Positions 45,401-52,443 of a DNA stretch of 53,936 nt are shown here, piece after piece. The position numbers and the translations under genes were made by a program. Under the pieces are notes generated by a model. The model had not been told where the DNA came from and ran no database searches. It worked only from the letters and a program-made list of their open reading frames with translations. The stretch is from Bacteroidaceae bacterium (GTDB lineage: Bacteria > Bacteroidota > Bacteroidia > Bacteroidales > Bacteroidaceae): assembly GCA_017522915.1 (NCBI GenBank), contig JAFWXX010000037.1, positions 1 to 53,936 of the forward strand, given 5' to 3'. Numbering within the stretch: the stretch's first letter is position 1; each line of letters begins with the position of its first letter.

Positions 45401-46006
45401 ATGTTTGTCATGGAGAACAGAATGGTACTGGATGAACTGGATGATATGAAAGCCAAGATGGCTTTGTTGAAGGAGAAACTTGACAAGCAGAAGATTGTCA
45501 ATGAAACGCATCTGCGCAATGCCATTAAAGGAAACATAAGCAAGCTTAACAGGAATGCTGTACGCAAGATGCTTCTTAGCGGTATTGCCGCTGTATATTG
45601 TACATATATCAACAGCATATATGGCTTTTCGCTATATTTTACGGCATTTACCGTAGTAATGCTCCTTTTCTGCACAATTGCAACCTACATGTATCACAAG
45701 GCCCTGATGCGGAACAGAAACCTTAGCCTCGACCTGATGAAAGAGACATTCGACCTGTTGAAGCTGAAAAGAAGATACAAAAGTTGGGTGTGGATTGCAG
45801 TTCCGCTCGTCATTGTGTGGGTTTCGCTTTTTGCATACGAGGCTCTATTCCTCATTCCCGACAAGGCTATGTACATGAGTTTCATATCGGGCATACTTGC
45901 AGGAACTGTGATAGGAGGAGTAATAGGTACAAGAATCCACATGAAGACACTGCGCCGGATAGAAACTCTTTTAGAGCAGATAGAAGAACTTAAGAACGGC
46001 ATGTAA
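45401..46006 (+). CDS. Membrane protein coupled to the ECF sigma factor
   Basis: The 201-residue protein has a charged helical N-terminus (about residues 1-60), then four hydrophobic segments in two pairs: LLSGIAAVYCTYIN with FTAFTVVMLLFCTIATYMY, and WVWIAVPLVIVWVSLFAYEA with FISGILAGTVIGGVIGTRI. It ends in a helical EQIEELKNGM. No zinc anti-sigma motif is seen. The immediate downstream position suggests an anti-sigma-like partner, but this is inference. The exact start is uncertain, with alternatives at 45410 and 45422. Confidence 0.75.
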   Translation: MFVMENRMVLDELDDMKAKMALLKEKLDKQKIVNETHLRNAIKGNISKLNRNAVRKMLLSGIAAVYCTYINSIYGFSLYFTAFTVVMLLFCTIATYMYHKALMRNRNLSLDLMKETFDLLKLKRRYKSWVWIAVPLVIVWVSLFAYEALFLIPDKAMYMSFISGILAGTVIGGVIGTRIHMKTLRRIETLLEQIEELKNGM

Positions 46007-46079
46007 GATGCAAGGCGACTGCTCCAAAAGAGACGGTAACGTATCAAATGTATGCAGAATCTCTCTAATCGTGTGCTTT

Positions 46080-46111
46080 TTTGTAGAATTTGTCCTTTTT
46101 TTATAACTTTG
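46080..46111 (+). promoter_or_regulatory. Promoter of the phospholipase D-type gene
   Basis: TTTG ending at 46083 and TAACTTTG at 46104-46111 are spaced 20 nt, an excellent Bacteroidetes match. The predicted start, near 46117, gives a leader of about 16 nt. Confidence 0.75.
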
Positions 46112-46132
46112 GTGCAGATTCTGCAATGAACA

Positions 46133-47392
46133 ATGAAAGCATTAGACTATAGAACACATATACTTCTTGCCCTTGTTGCTGTTCTGCTCTCTTCTTGCAG
46201 CAGCTTTGTGGCAATAGAGAGGAGCCATCATGCAAGTTCCGATTCAGCATTTATGCATTATTTGAGAAGCGAGAATATTCCTGTAACAAGCAATAACGAT
46301 GTCGAGATTCTTAACGGAGCACATGCAAAGTTTGCCAGTATGCTCGACGATATCAGCAAGGCGAAGCATCACGTTCACCTGGAATATTTCAACTTCCGCA
46401 ACGACTCGATAAACGAGGTCGTTATCTCCCTGCTTGAGAAAAAGGCTAAAGAGGGGGTAGAGGTACGCGCCATGTTCGATGCGTTCGGCAACATGTCCAA
46501 CGACCGCCCGTTGAAGAAAGAGCATCTTGAAGCAATACGTGCAAAGGGCATTGAGATTGTAAAATTCGACCCTATAACATTTCCATGGGTTAACCATACC
46601 ACATCGCGCGACCATAGGAAGATTGTTGTCATAGACGGCAAGGTGGGGTATATCGGCGGTATAAATGTAGCCGATTATTATCTTAGAGGCCTTGAAGGAA
46701 TCGGGGAGTGGCGCGACATGCATTCAAGGGTAGAGGGAGAAGCTGTCAATGAACTTCAGAAGATATTCCTTGACATGTGGCACAAGGAGACCGGAGAGAC
46801 AATTGTCGGCAAGGAATATTACCCCGAACACAACAGAACAGAAGGCTGTGAGGTCGCAATTGTTGACCGTTGGCCGGGCAGATTGCCTAAGCAGTTGAGA
46901 CGCGCCTATGCAAATGCCATAAACTCCGCAAAGGACAGCATTGTCCTTATCAATCCCTATTTCATGCCTACTCCTATTATAAGCAAGGCTATAAAGAAGG
47001 CCTTGAAGGATGGAGTCAAGGTGTCTATTGTGCTTTCGGAAAAAGGCGACATACCGATGGTTCCGGGTGTTGCTCTCCGTGCAGGGTACAGGCTTATGAA
47101 AAAGGGAGCGGACATCCACATGTTTACAGGAGGCTTCAACCACTCAAAAGTAATGTGCATCGACGGCAAGTACTGCACAATCGGTTCAACCAACCTTAAC
47201 AGCCGCAGCTTGAGGTACGATTACGAGGCAAATATATTCGTATTCGGGGAAGAGGAAACAGAAGAGCTGAACAGATATATCGAACTGGATAAAAAAGAGA
47301 GCTATTTGCTTACCGAGGAAAAATACAAGTCTCTCTCCTGGTGGAAAAGATTCTGCAACTGGGCAGCATCCCTTTTGACTCCTATACTTTAA
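46133..47392 (+). CDS. Phospholipase D-family lipoprotein (cardiolipin synthase-like)
   Basis: The 419-residue protein has two HKD motifs, HRKIVVIDGKVGYIGG and HSKVMCIDGKYCTIGSTNL, the pair needed for transphosphatidylation. It fits the cardiolipin synthase/PLD superfamily. Instead of the two N-terminal membrane helices of E. coli ClsA, it has a signal peptide with lipobox VLLSSCSSF, so it may be an exported lipoprotein; alternatively the segment is a single anchor. The sequence is 419 residues, compared with about 480 for ClsA. It has its own promoter. Confidence 0.9.
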   Translation: MKALDYRTHILLALVAVLLSSCSSFVAIERSHHASSDSAFMHYLRSENIPVTSNNDVEILNGAHAKFASMLDDISKAKHHVHLEYFNFRNDSINEVVISLLEKKAKEGVEVRAMFDAFGNMSNDRPLKKEHLEAIRAKGIEIVKFDPITFPWVNHTTSRDHRKIVVIDGKVGYIGGINVADYYLRGLEGIGEWRDMHSRVEGEAVNELQKIFLDMWHKETGETIVGKEYYPEHNRTEGCEVAIVDRWPGRLPKQLRRAYANAINSAKDSIVLINPYFMPTPIISKAIKKALKDGVKVSIVLSEKGDIPMVPGVALRAGYRLMKKGADIHMFTGGFNHSKVMCIDGKYCTIGSTNLNSRSLRYDYEANIFVFGEEETEELNRYIELDKKESYLLTEEKYKSLSWWKRFCNWAASLLTPIL

Positions 47393-47682
47393 TAGATATC
47401 ATATAGGTTCTGTAGAAATTTACTGTGGTTAATATTGTACATGTACGATTATTTCCTAACCGAAATATCATATTCCAAAGTTCGTTTTACCCTTAATCAG
47501 TTATCTTTTATTCTTTTTGTTGTCGCTCTATCATGTCCTTTGTCGCGCAAAGGACCAAACGCCCGGCACAGGGCAAAATCAGTCGTAACGTCCTTTTGCT
47601 CGCGAGTCGCAAGCGACATCCCTCGGTTGGCCGTTACTTGCCATTCAATGCTAATCGTTGTAATTCATGCGCTCCGGAACTT

Positions 47683-47723
47683 GTGCGGTTCAGCGTTATA
47701 GTAAAAAGATAACGCTGCCGCAC
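47683..47723. repeat. Long hairpin in spacer
   Basis: GTGCGG plus CAGCGTTAT pair with ATAACGCTG plus CCGCAC, giving a 15-bp stem with a 2-nt TT bulge and a 9-nt loop. The lack of a T-run makes a simple terminator unlikely. It may be a structured RNA or a recombination hairpin. Confidence 0.6.
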
Positions 47724-47781
47724 TGCAGGCATCTCCTCGCTTGTTCATGAATTCCAACGGCATTGAATTGTGATTTAGACA

Positions 47782-47991
47782 GTGCCGGTTTTCTTTTTTA
47801 GAATTACCATTGCTATACGACCGTCAAAGGTAATTTCCTTAATATCCGTCACCGATAAAATTACAGCAAACAACCGTTCAAACATCGGATAAGGAGAGGA
47901 ATTGTTTGAGCGGTGCATATACGTGATAATGTTTTTCGTGAATAGCGAGTTGTCCTCTCCCCGCTGTTTGAACGAAAAGTTGTTTGAGACA
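47782..47991. repeat. Dispersed nested inverted-repeat element, copy B
   Basis: Matches copy A at 77-360, with 4 differences across the nested-repeat part (47858-47991) and without the 73-bp insertion. The outer stem AAACAAC/GTTGTTT and the inner GGAGAGGA/TCCTCTCC are fully kept; the middle stem loses its last bases (CAAACA rather than CAAACAG). On the minus strand an 83-codon open frame crosses it (48026-47775) but has no recognised domain. Confidence 0.7.
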
Positions 47992-48080
47992 AACAACAGC
48001 CGGGTGCCGAAGAATGTTGCCTGCAACTTGTGAGCAGAAGGCTGTTGTGACTAATTTTTACGCGTGACGGGCGTTTTTTG

Positions 48081-48108
48081 ATTACTTTTTCACGAGAGAA
48101 AAAGTAAT
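48081..48108. repeat. A/T-rich hairpin in spacer
   Basis: ATTACTTTTT pairs with AAAAAGTAAT over an 8-nt loop. It may act as a terminator on either strand, but no nearby gene needs one. Confidence 0.5.
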
Positions 48109-48276
48109 GATAGCAAGTTCTTCGTTCAGTAACAAATTACAGTTTAAGGTTGAGAACTGCATAAGAATATAATGACGAGCGATAGCGAGATTTGAAAACC
48201 TTTAGTTTTGCTTTGTAGTTTTTCTCATCCCCAACTTTTGAATGTGAGCCGATATCATGGCTACTGAGCCATCAAA

Positions 48277-48318
48277 ATACAAAGAAAGTGCCGGAAAATT
48301 CCGGCACTTTCTTTGTAT
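48277..48318. terminator. Terminator of the DUF2582 gene
   Basis: An 18-bp perfect stem (ATACAAAGAAAGTGCCGG and complement) with loop AAAATT. It lies 20 nt after the DUF2582 stop on the minus strand. Confidence 0.85.
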
Positions 48319-48338
48319 TGAATTGAATCTTTTTTCAA

Positions 48339-48536
48339 TTACTTAAGAGCGAAGATCTCCTCCTCACCTGCAACGCAAGTAAAGATCTTGTCCTCACGAA
48401 GCAACCAACCCAAACCGAGGTAAAGTTCCTTCTCTTTCAGTTTTGCCTTAGTCTTGATCTCCTTAAGAGTAAGACCCTCTGTCTCGTTCAAAGCAGTCCA
48501 GATACGGCCTGCAAATGCACCAGCATTCTCAATCAT
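48339..48536 (-). CDS. DUF2582 winged-helix protein
   Basis: The 65-residue protein starts MIENAGAFAGRIWTALNETE and fits the DUF2582 winged-helix family: LTLKEIKTKAKLKEKELYLG is the helix-turn-helix, followed by a wing strand with DKIFTCVAGEEEIFALK. It is a small DNA- or RNA-binding protein whose target is unknown. It has an exact Bacteroidetes promoter and a leader of about 115 nt. The short length and strong signals suggest high expression. Confidence 0.85.
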   Translation of the reverse strand: MIENAGAFAGRIWTALNETEGLTLKEIKTKAKLKEKELYLGLGWLLREDKIFTCVAGEEEIFALK

Positions 48537-48632
48537 AATTTCTTAATATTTTAATTCAACATTAATATAGCCATTCTCTCTCAAAAAACATGTTGTCACA
48601 TAAAGCATTAGCTTAAAAAACAAACGCTTTTG

Positions 48633-48657
48633 GCACCCTGTTTCCGATTTCGGGTGC
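48633..48657. promoter_or_regulatory. Inverted repeat at the DUF2582 transcription start
   Basis: GCACCC and GGGTGC form an inverted repeat around 13 nt. It begins at the -7 box edge and covers the predicted transcription start near 48651, so it fits an operator better than a leader hairpin. Confidence 0.35.
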
Positions 48658-48687
48658 AAAAGTACAACAAATTTTTAATATAGCAAA
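48657..48687 (-). promoter_or_regulatory. Promoter of the DUF2582 gene
   Basis: On the minus strand, TTTG (48687-48684), a 19-nt spacer and TACTTTTG (48664-48657) match the Bacteroidetes -33/-7 pattern exactly. The predicted start is near 48651. Confidence 0.8.
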
Positions 48688-48758
48688 TAAAAAGTGGGTG
48701 ATTTTCAATATATTTACCGATATCTTTGCCTGTTTTTACAAAAATCGGCCCAATACGT

Positions 48759-48800
48759 ACAATAAGCGGGCCGGGAGATTGTTCTCGGCCCGCTTATTGT
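48759..48800 (-). terminator. Terminator after the C-GCAxxG-C-C gene
   Basis: ACAATAAGCGGGCC pairs with GGCCCGCTTATTGT (14 bp), with an outer-loop GGGAG...CTC helix. It lies 13 nt downstream of the gene. The U-tract is poor on the minus strand. Confidence 0.7.
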
Positions 48801-48813
48801 AAAAAGAAACAGT

Positions 48814-49275
48814 TCAACAGTTCTTCTGCAGGTATTCAACCCATATCCGTGCAGCTTCTTCCACCATTTTCACGCATGGGCGTTTCTTGTAGTATTCCGC
48901 AGTACGTGCTTCGGGTGTCGTTGGAGTAGGTGCCGCTTTCGACAGCCCTAACAGCTCGGCACATACAATCGAGCCGTTACGCTTACGGAACTCTTCTGCA
49001 AGCTCCTGTACCACCTTGTAGTTGGCCTCCTTGCCCTCACGGTCCTTGCCATCTGTGCAACCGGTCTCAAGCCCTGCCAGCATAAAGAGCCCGCATGCCG
49101 CACCGCAAGTCTGGCGCATACGTCCTATACCGCCGCCGAACGATGCCGACATCTTGAGTGCCTGCTCGTGTGTAAATCCGTACATGTCGGCAAATGCCGC
49201 CACTACAGATTGGCTGCAATTGTATCCCTCCTTGAAGAGCGATACAGCTTTTTCTATTCTCTCTTCCATATTCAT
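48814..49275 (-). CDS. C-GCAxxG-C-C family redox-type protein
   Basis: The 153-residue protein has the family pattern: C20 in EGYNCSQSV, then ASFGGGIGRMRQTCGAACG, with further Cys residues in LETGCTDGK, VCAEL and RPCVKMVEEA. The family is small, cytosolic and likely binds metal or takes part in redox chemistry. It starts 2 nt after the M3 peptidase stop, so the two share a transcript. A role in peptide metabolism is not established. Start at MNMEE; M3 is an alternative. Confidence 0.88.
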   Translation of the reverse strand: MNMEERIEKAVSLFKEGYNCSQSVVAAFADMYGFTHEQALKMSASFGGGIGRMRQTCGAACGLFMLAGLETGCTDGKDREGKEANYKVVQELAEEFRKRNGSIVCAELLGLSKAAPTPTTPEARTAEYYKKRPCVKMVEEAARIWVEYLQKNC

Positions 49276-49277
49276 AA

Positions 49278-51371
49278 TTATATAAGTCCACGTGCACGGA
49301 GGAGTGCATCCGGGTTCGGGTCTGCACCTCTGAACTCACGATACTCGCGCATCGGGTCCTTGCTTCCGCCCATCTCCACAAGCTTCTTGAATGCAGCTGC
49401 AGTTGCAGGGTCGAACACGCCTTTTTCCAGGAACAGCTCAAACGCATCGCAGTCGAGTACCTCGGCCCATAGATAAGCATAATATCCCACTGCATATCCT
49501 CCACCGAACACATGCGCGAAGTTCGTGCTGCGGTAGCGGTACTCAATCTCGTTTATGAAACCGAGCTCCTTGCGCAGAACTTTCTCATATTCGTTGCAGT
49601 CGAAATTGCTGTAATCCTCAATAAGGTGCATCTTCATGTCGAGCAAAGCTGCAGCCACAAGCTCTGTTGTCTCAAAGCCGAGGTTGAAATGCGCGCTCTT
49701 CTGCATCTTTGCTATAAGAGAATCGGGTATAGCTTCACCTGTCTTATAGTGCTTTGCGTATGTAGGCAGCACCTCAGGGTGAATAGACCACTTTTCATTT
49801 ACCTGAGAGAACAGCTCTACAAAATCGTGCTTCACGTTTGTACCGCTCACGCTTGGATAATGTGTCTGCGTGAGCATTCCGTGCAGCGCGTGTCCGAACT
49901 CATGGAACAGAGTGCGTGTCTCGTCGATATTCAGGAGAGCCGGAACATCTCCTTGTGGAGTAGTGAAGTTGCACACGTTGACAACCATTGGACGGATATT
50001 CTCGCCGCAGATATTCCTTTGGTTCACGAAGTTTGTCATCCATGCACCCTGACGCTTTGTGTCGCGCGGGAAGAAATCGGTATAGAAGATACTCAGGTGA
50101 TTTCCCTCGCTGTCAAGCACCTCGTATGTGCTTACCTCCGGATGATATACAGGTATATCCGTACGCTTTACGAACTTCACACCGTAGAGCTTTGTCGCAC
50201 AGTCGAACGCTCCCTGTAGAACATTCTCCAGCTTGAAGTACGGAGTGATTGTCTCGTCGTTGAGAGCATATTTCTCCTTGCGCAGCTTCTCGGTATAGTA
50301 GAACCAGTCCCAGCCCTCAATCTTTATTCCGGCACCCTCGCGGTCGGCAATCTTCTGCAATTCGGCCTTCTCTTCGGCAGCGCGTTTTACAGCAGGCTCC
50401 CAAATCTTGTTCAGCAGGTCAAGTGCAGCCTCAGGTGTCTTGGCCATCTTTTCGTCGAGCACGAAGTGTGCAAAGCTCTCGAAGCCAAGCAGCTTTGCCT
50501 TCTGCTGGCGAAGCTGAAGAATCTCCTTTATTATGGCCTTGTTGTCGTTCTCGTTATTGTTGTCGCCACGGCCATAGTATGCCTTGTAAACCTTCTCGCG
50601 CAGAGCACGGTTGTCGGCATACTGCAGGAACGGTATGCAGCTGGGCTTGTCAAGCGTGAAGACCCAGCTCTTGCCGTCCTCGCTTGCAGCGGCATCAATC
50701 ACGCTCTGCGGCAAGCCTGCAAGGTCGGCCTTGTCGGTTATTTCGAGCTTGAATGCCTTGTTGTCGGCAAGAAGGTTTGTACTGAACTTGATCTGTGCAA
50801 GACCAATCCTGGTGTCGATGTCAAGCAGCTTCGCCTTGTCCTCGGCATTCAGCAACGCACCGCCACGAACAAAACCCTGGTAATAGTTTTCAAGAACAAT
50901 GCTCTGCTCCTCGTTAAGGCCCAAGCTCTCTTTTGCATCGTATATCGAACGAATACGGTTGAAAAGAGTATCGTTCATGAATATGTAACCGCTCAGTTCG
51001 GTCATCTTAGGAACAACATACTCTTCAATCTCCGTCATTTGCGGAGTATTCTCGCTCTCATTGAGGTTGAAGAATATCGCACCCACCTTGTCAAGCGTTC
51101 TTCCGCTCATTTCAAGCGCATCGATAGTGTTGGCGTATGTCGGAGCATCGCTGTTTTCGATGATAGCCTTTATGTCGGCACGCTTCTCCTCAAACCCGCG
51201 GTCGAACGCCTCCTTGTAATCCTCAATCTTGAACTTGTCGAACTCAGGAGCCCCGAACGGAGCATTGCTCTCCTTGAGAATGCTGTTGCTCTCCTCTTTC
51301 TTCTGCGATGTACATGCAAACTGTGTCAGCATAACAGATAATGTGATAAATGAATAAAAAATCTTCCTCAT
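49278..51371 (-). CDS. dcp: M3-family peptidyl-dipeptidase (Dcp-like)
   Basis: The 697-residue zinc protease has the HEFGH motif with H490, E491 and H494 (TRTLFHEFGHALHGML), plus downstream GTNVKHDFVELFSQ. It fits the thimet oligopeptidase/Dcp group, which releases C-terminal dipeptides. Unlike E. coli Dcp it has an N-terminal signal and lipobox (MLTQFACTS), so it is probably a lipoprotein acting outside the cytosol. It is the first gene of a two-gene operon. Confidence 0.93.
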   Translation of the reverse strand: MRKIFYSFITLSVMLTQFACTSQKKEESNSILKESNAPFGAPEFDKFKIEDYKEAFDRGFEEKRADIKAIIENSDAPTYANTIDALEMSGRTLDKVGAIFFNLNESENTPQMTEIEEYVVPKMTELSGYIFMNDTLFNRIRSIYDAKESLGLNEEQSIVLENYYQGFVRGGALLNAEDKAKLLDIDTRIGLAQIKFSTNLLADNKAFKLEITDKADLAGLPQSVIDAAASEDGKSWVFTLDKPSCIPFLQYADNRALREKVYKAYYGRGDNNNENDNKAIIKEILQLRQQKAKLLGFESFAHFVLDEKMAKTPEAALDLLNKIWEPAVKRAAEEKAELQKIADREGAGIKIEGWDWFYYTEKLRKEKYALNDETITPYFKLENVLQGAFDCATKLYGVKFVKRTDIPVYHPEVSTYEVLDSEGNHLSIFYTDFFPRDTKRQGAWMTNFVNQRNICGENIRPMVVNVCNFTTPQGDVPALLNIDETRTLFHEFGHALHGMLTQTHYPSVSGTNVKHDFVELFSQVNEKWSIHPEVLPTYAKHYKTGEAIPDSLIAKMQKSAHFNLGFETTELVAAALLDMKMHLIEDYSNFDCNEYEKVLRKELGFINEIEYRYRSTNFAHVFGGGYAVGYYAYLWAEVLDCDAFELFLEKGVFDPATAAAFKKLVEMGGSKDPMREYREFRGADPNPDALLRARGLI

Positions 51372-51451
51372 AATATAATGTAGTTATTGTTGTGTCGTAA
51401 TAATGTCGTCGGAAACTTCATGTTCCTGTGGACAATAATTTGTGAAGATAC

Positions 51452-51502
51452 AAAAAACGTGTGAAAAACACCCGATTCCCGGATATTTTTCACACGTTTT
51501 TC
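51452..51502 (-). terminator. Terminator after the XRE gene
   Basis: AAAAAACGTGTGAAAAA pairs with TTTTTCACACGTTTTTT-type sequence over a 17-nt loop, just below the XRE stop on the minus strand. The A/T tails allow termination in both directions. Confidence 0.7.
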
Positions 51503-51514
51503 CTTAATTATATA

Positions 51515-51718
51515 TCACTCCCGGTATTCGAGGATGTCACCCGGTTGGCAATCGAGAGCCTTGCACAAGGCATCAAGAGTGCTGAATCGTACGGCCTTAG
51601 CCTTTCCAGTCTTTAGAATGGAAAGATTGGCTTGTGTTATTCCCACCTTTTCGGCAAGCTCGCCCTGAGTCATCTTGCGTTTTGCAAGCATGACGTCAAC
51701 ATTTACTACAATAGACAT
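51515..51718 (-). CDS. XRE-family regulator (YozG-like)
   Basis: The 67-residue protein is a bare helix-turn-helix: VMLAKRKMTQGELAEKVGIT, then QANLSILKTGKAKAVRFSTL and LDALCKALDCQPGDILEY. This matches small Cro/CI-type regulators that are paired with DUF2975 membrane proteins. It lies 32 nt after the DUF2975 gene and is probably co-transcribed. It may bind the motif repeated in the divergent promoter region (52303-52364), but this is inference. Confidence 0.9.
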   Translation of the reverse strand: MSIVVNVDVMLAKRKMTQGELAEKVGITQANLSILKTGKAKAVRFSTLDALCKALDCQPGDILEYRE

Positions 51719-51750
51719 AATCTGTTATAATTAATAAGCCGTTTGAAATT

Positions 51751-52236
51751 CTAAATTGTCAGTGTGTTTTCTTCGCTCACCTTCACGGCAATCTTGTAAA
51801 TCGATGCAAACACCAAAAGCAACATTGCATATATCAATGTATCGGTGCTGATGACAAGACTCGCCCTCCCTTCTGTTTCGGGTATTAAAAATGTGTCGAA
51901 GTTTGCATGACAGAAGTTGCCTATAAGATAACAAACGGCAATAGTGTACATTATGCCGATATTCGCACGCGGAAAAAGAACACCGCTCTTTACAGCCTTG
52001 TACTGCTTGACCAGAAAAACCACAATCAATGCATAGAACGCATTCATGAAGAGCAACCTTCCTATGAAGATAGTTATCTGCATAGGGTAGAGATCTTCGT
52101 GCCATATTATGCAACCTTCACCGCTTTCGGTACATACAAAATAACTTTGGCAAATTGTCCAAACTATATTTGCTGCACACAATAACGACGCGAACAATGT
52201 CATTCCCAATAACCCTTTGTAACTTTTTGTTTTCAT
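51751..52236 (-). CDS. DUF2975 membrane protein
   Basis: The 161-residue protein has about four membrane helices (LLGMTLFASLLCAANIVWTI, ITIFIGRLLFMNAFYALIVV, NIGIMYTIAVCYLIGNFC, LIYAMLLLVFASIYKIAV). It is the DUF2975 partner of a small XRE regulator, a frequent pair in Bacteroidetes and Firmicutes. The pair may form a membrane-sensing transcription unit. The function of the family is unknown. Confidence 0.85.
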   Translation of the reverse strand: MKTKSYKGLLGMTLFASLLCAANIVWTICQSYFVCTESGEGCIIWHEDLYPMQITIFIGRLLFMNAFYALIVVFLVKQYKAVKSGVLFPRANIGIMYTIAVCYLIGNFCHANFDTFLIPETEGRASLVISTDTLIYAMLLLVFASIYKIAVKVSEENTLTI

Positions 52237-52287
52237 AATTCCTGAGTCTTTAATTTCATTTTATTATTTTTGTCTTAGCCGGCAATG

Positions 52288-52317
52288 CAAATGTAATACT
52301 GTTTTATCGAAAAACAA
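52288..52317 (-). promoter_or_regulatory. Promoter of the DUF2975-XRE operon
   Basis: On the minus strand TTG (52317-52315), 19 nt, then TACATTTG (52295-52288) matches the Bacteroidetes promoter. The start would be near 52281, giving a leader of about 45 nt. Confidence 0.7.
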
Positions 52318-52364
52318 TAAATAAACAAAGAAAAACAATAAAATTAATATTGTTTAACGATAAA
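52303..52364. promoter_or_regulatory. Repeated operator-like motif
   Basis: TTTATCGAAAAACAATAA (52303-52320) recurs inverted at 52346-52364 as TTTATCGTTAAACAATATT on the minus strand. A half copy AAAAACAATAAA lies between (52331-52342). The array covers the -33 box of the DUF2975-XRE promoter, and fits autoregulation by the XRE protein. Confidence 0.55.
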
Positions 52365-52391
52365 GCAAGTTAACACATTCAAATCGCTTCG

Positions 52392-52420
52392 TTTGTTAGC
52401 TAACAGAATATAATATATTG
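52392..52420 (+). promoter_or_regulatory. Possible promoter of the TIR-WD40 gene
   Basis: TTTG at 52392-52395 and TATATTG at 52414-52420 (one T short of TAnnTTTG) are spaced 18 nt. The palindrome GTTAGCTAAC at 52395-52404 overlaps the -33 box and could be an operator. Weak evidence. Confidence 0.3.
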
Positions 52421-52443
52421 TTAGACACAATTAGAATACTGCT

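Larger units (their letters stand above)
47393..48276. other. Gene-poor repeat-rich spacer
   Basis: Nearly 900 bases hold no gene I can support. The short open frames (such as 47435-47701 and 47775-48026) lack a recognisable domain and span hairpins and repeats. The contents are a long hairpin at 47683-47723, element copy B at 47782-47991, and an isolated hairpin at 48081-48108. Nothing resembling a transposase is visible. Confidence 0.6.

Noticed and set aside
47435-47701. An 88-codon plus-strand frame
   Set aside because: No domain, no start signal, and its end falls within a hairpin; treated as spacer.
47775-48026. An 83-codon minus-strand frame across element copy B
   Set aside because: Similar in frame to part of copy A but closed there; no recognised domain. 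Could be reconsidered if more copies keep the frame.
48721-48728. TATCTTTG as a plus-strand promoter
   Set aside because: It faces a hairpin within 31 nt and antisense DNA, with no gene to serve and no -33 box.
50466-51341. A 291-codon plus-strand frame
   Set aside because: It lies opposite the M3 peptidase gene, which carries HEFGH and full-length family similarity.
51731-52114. A 127-codon minus-strand frame
   Set aside because: An out-of-frame shadow of the DUF2975 gene, which has clear membrane helices.
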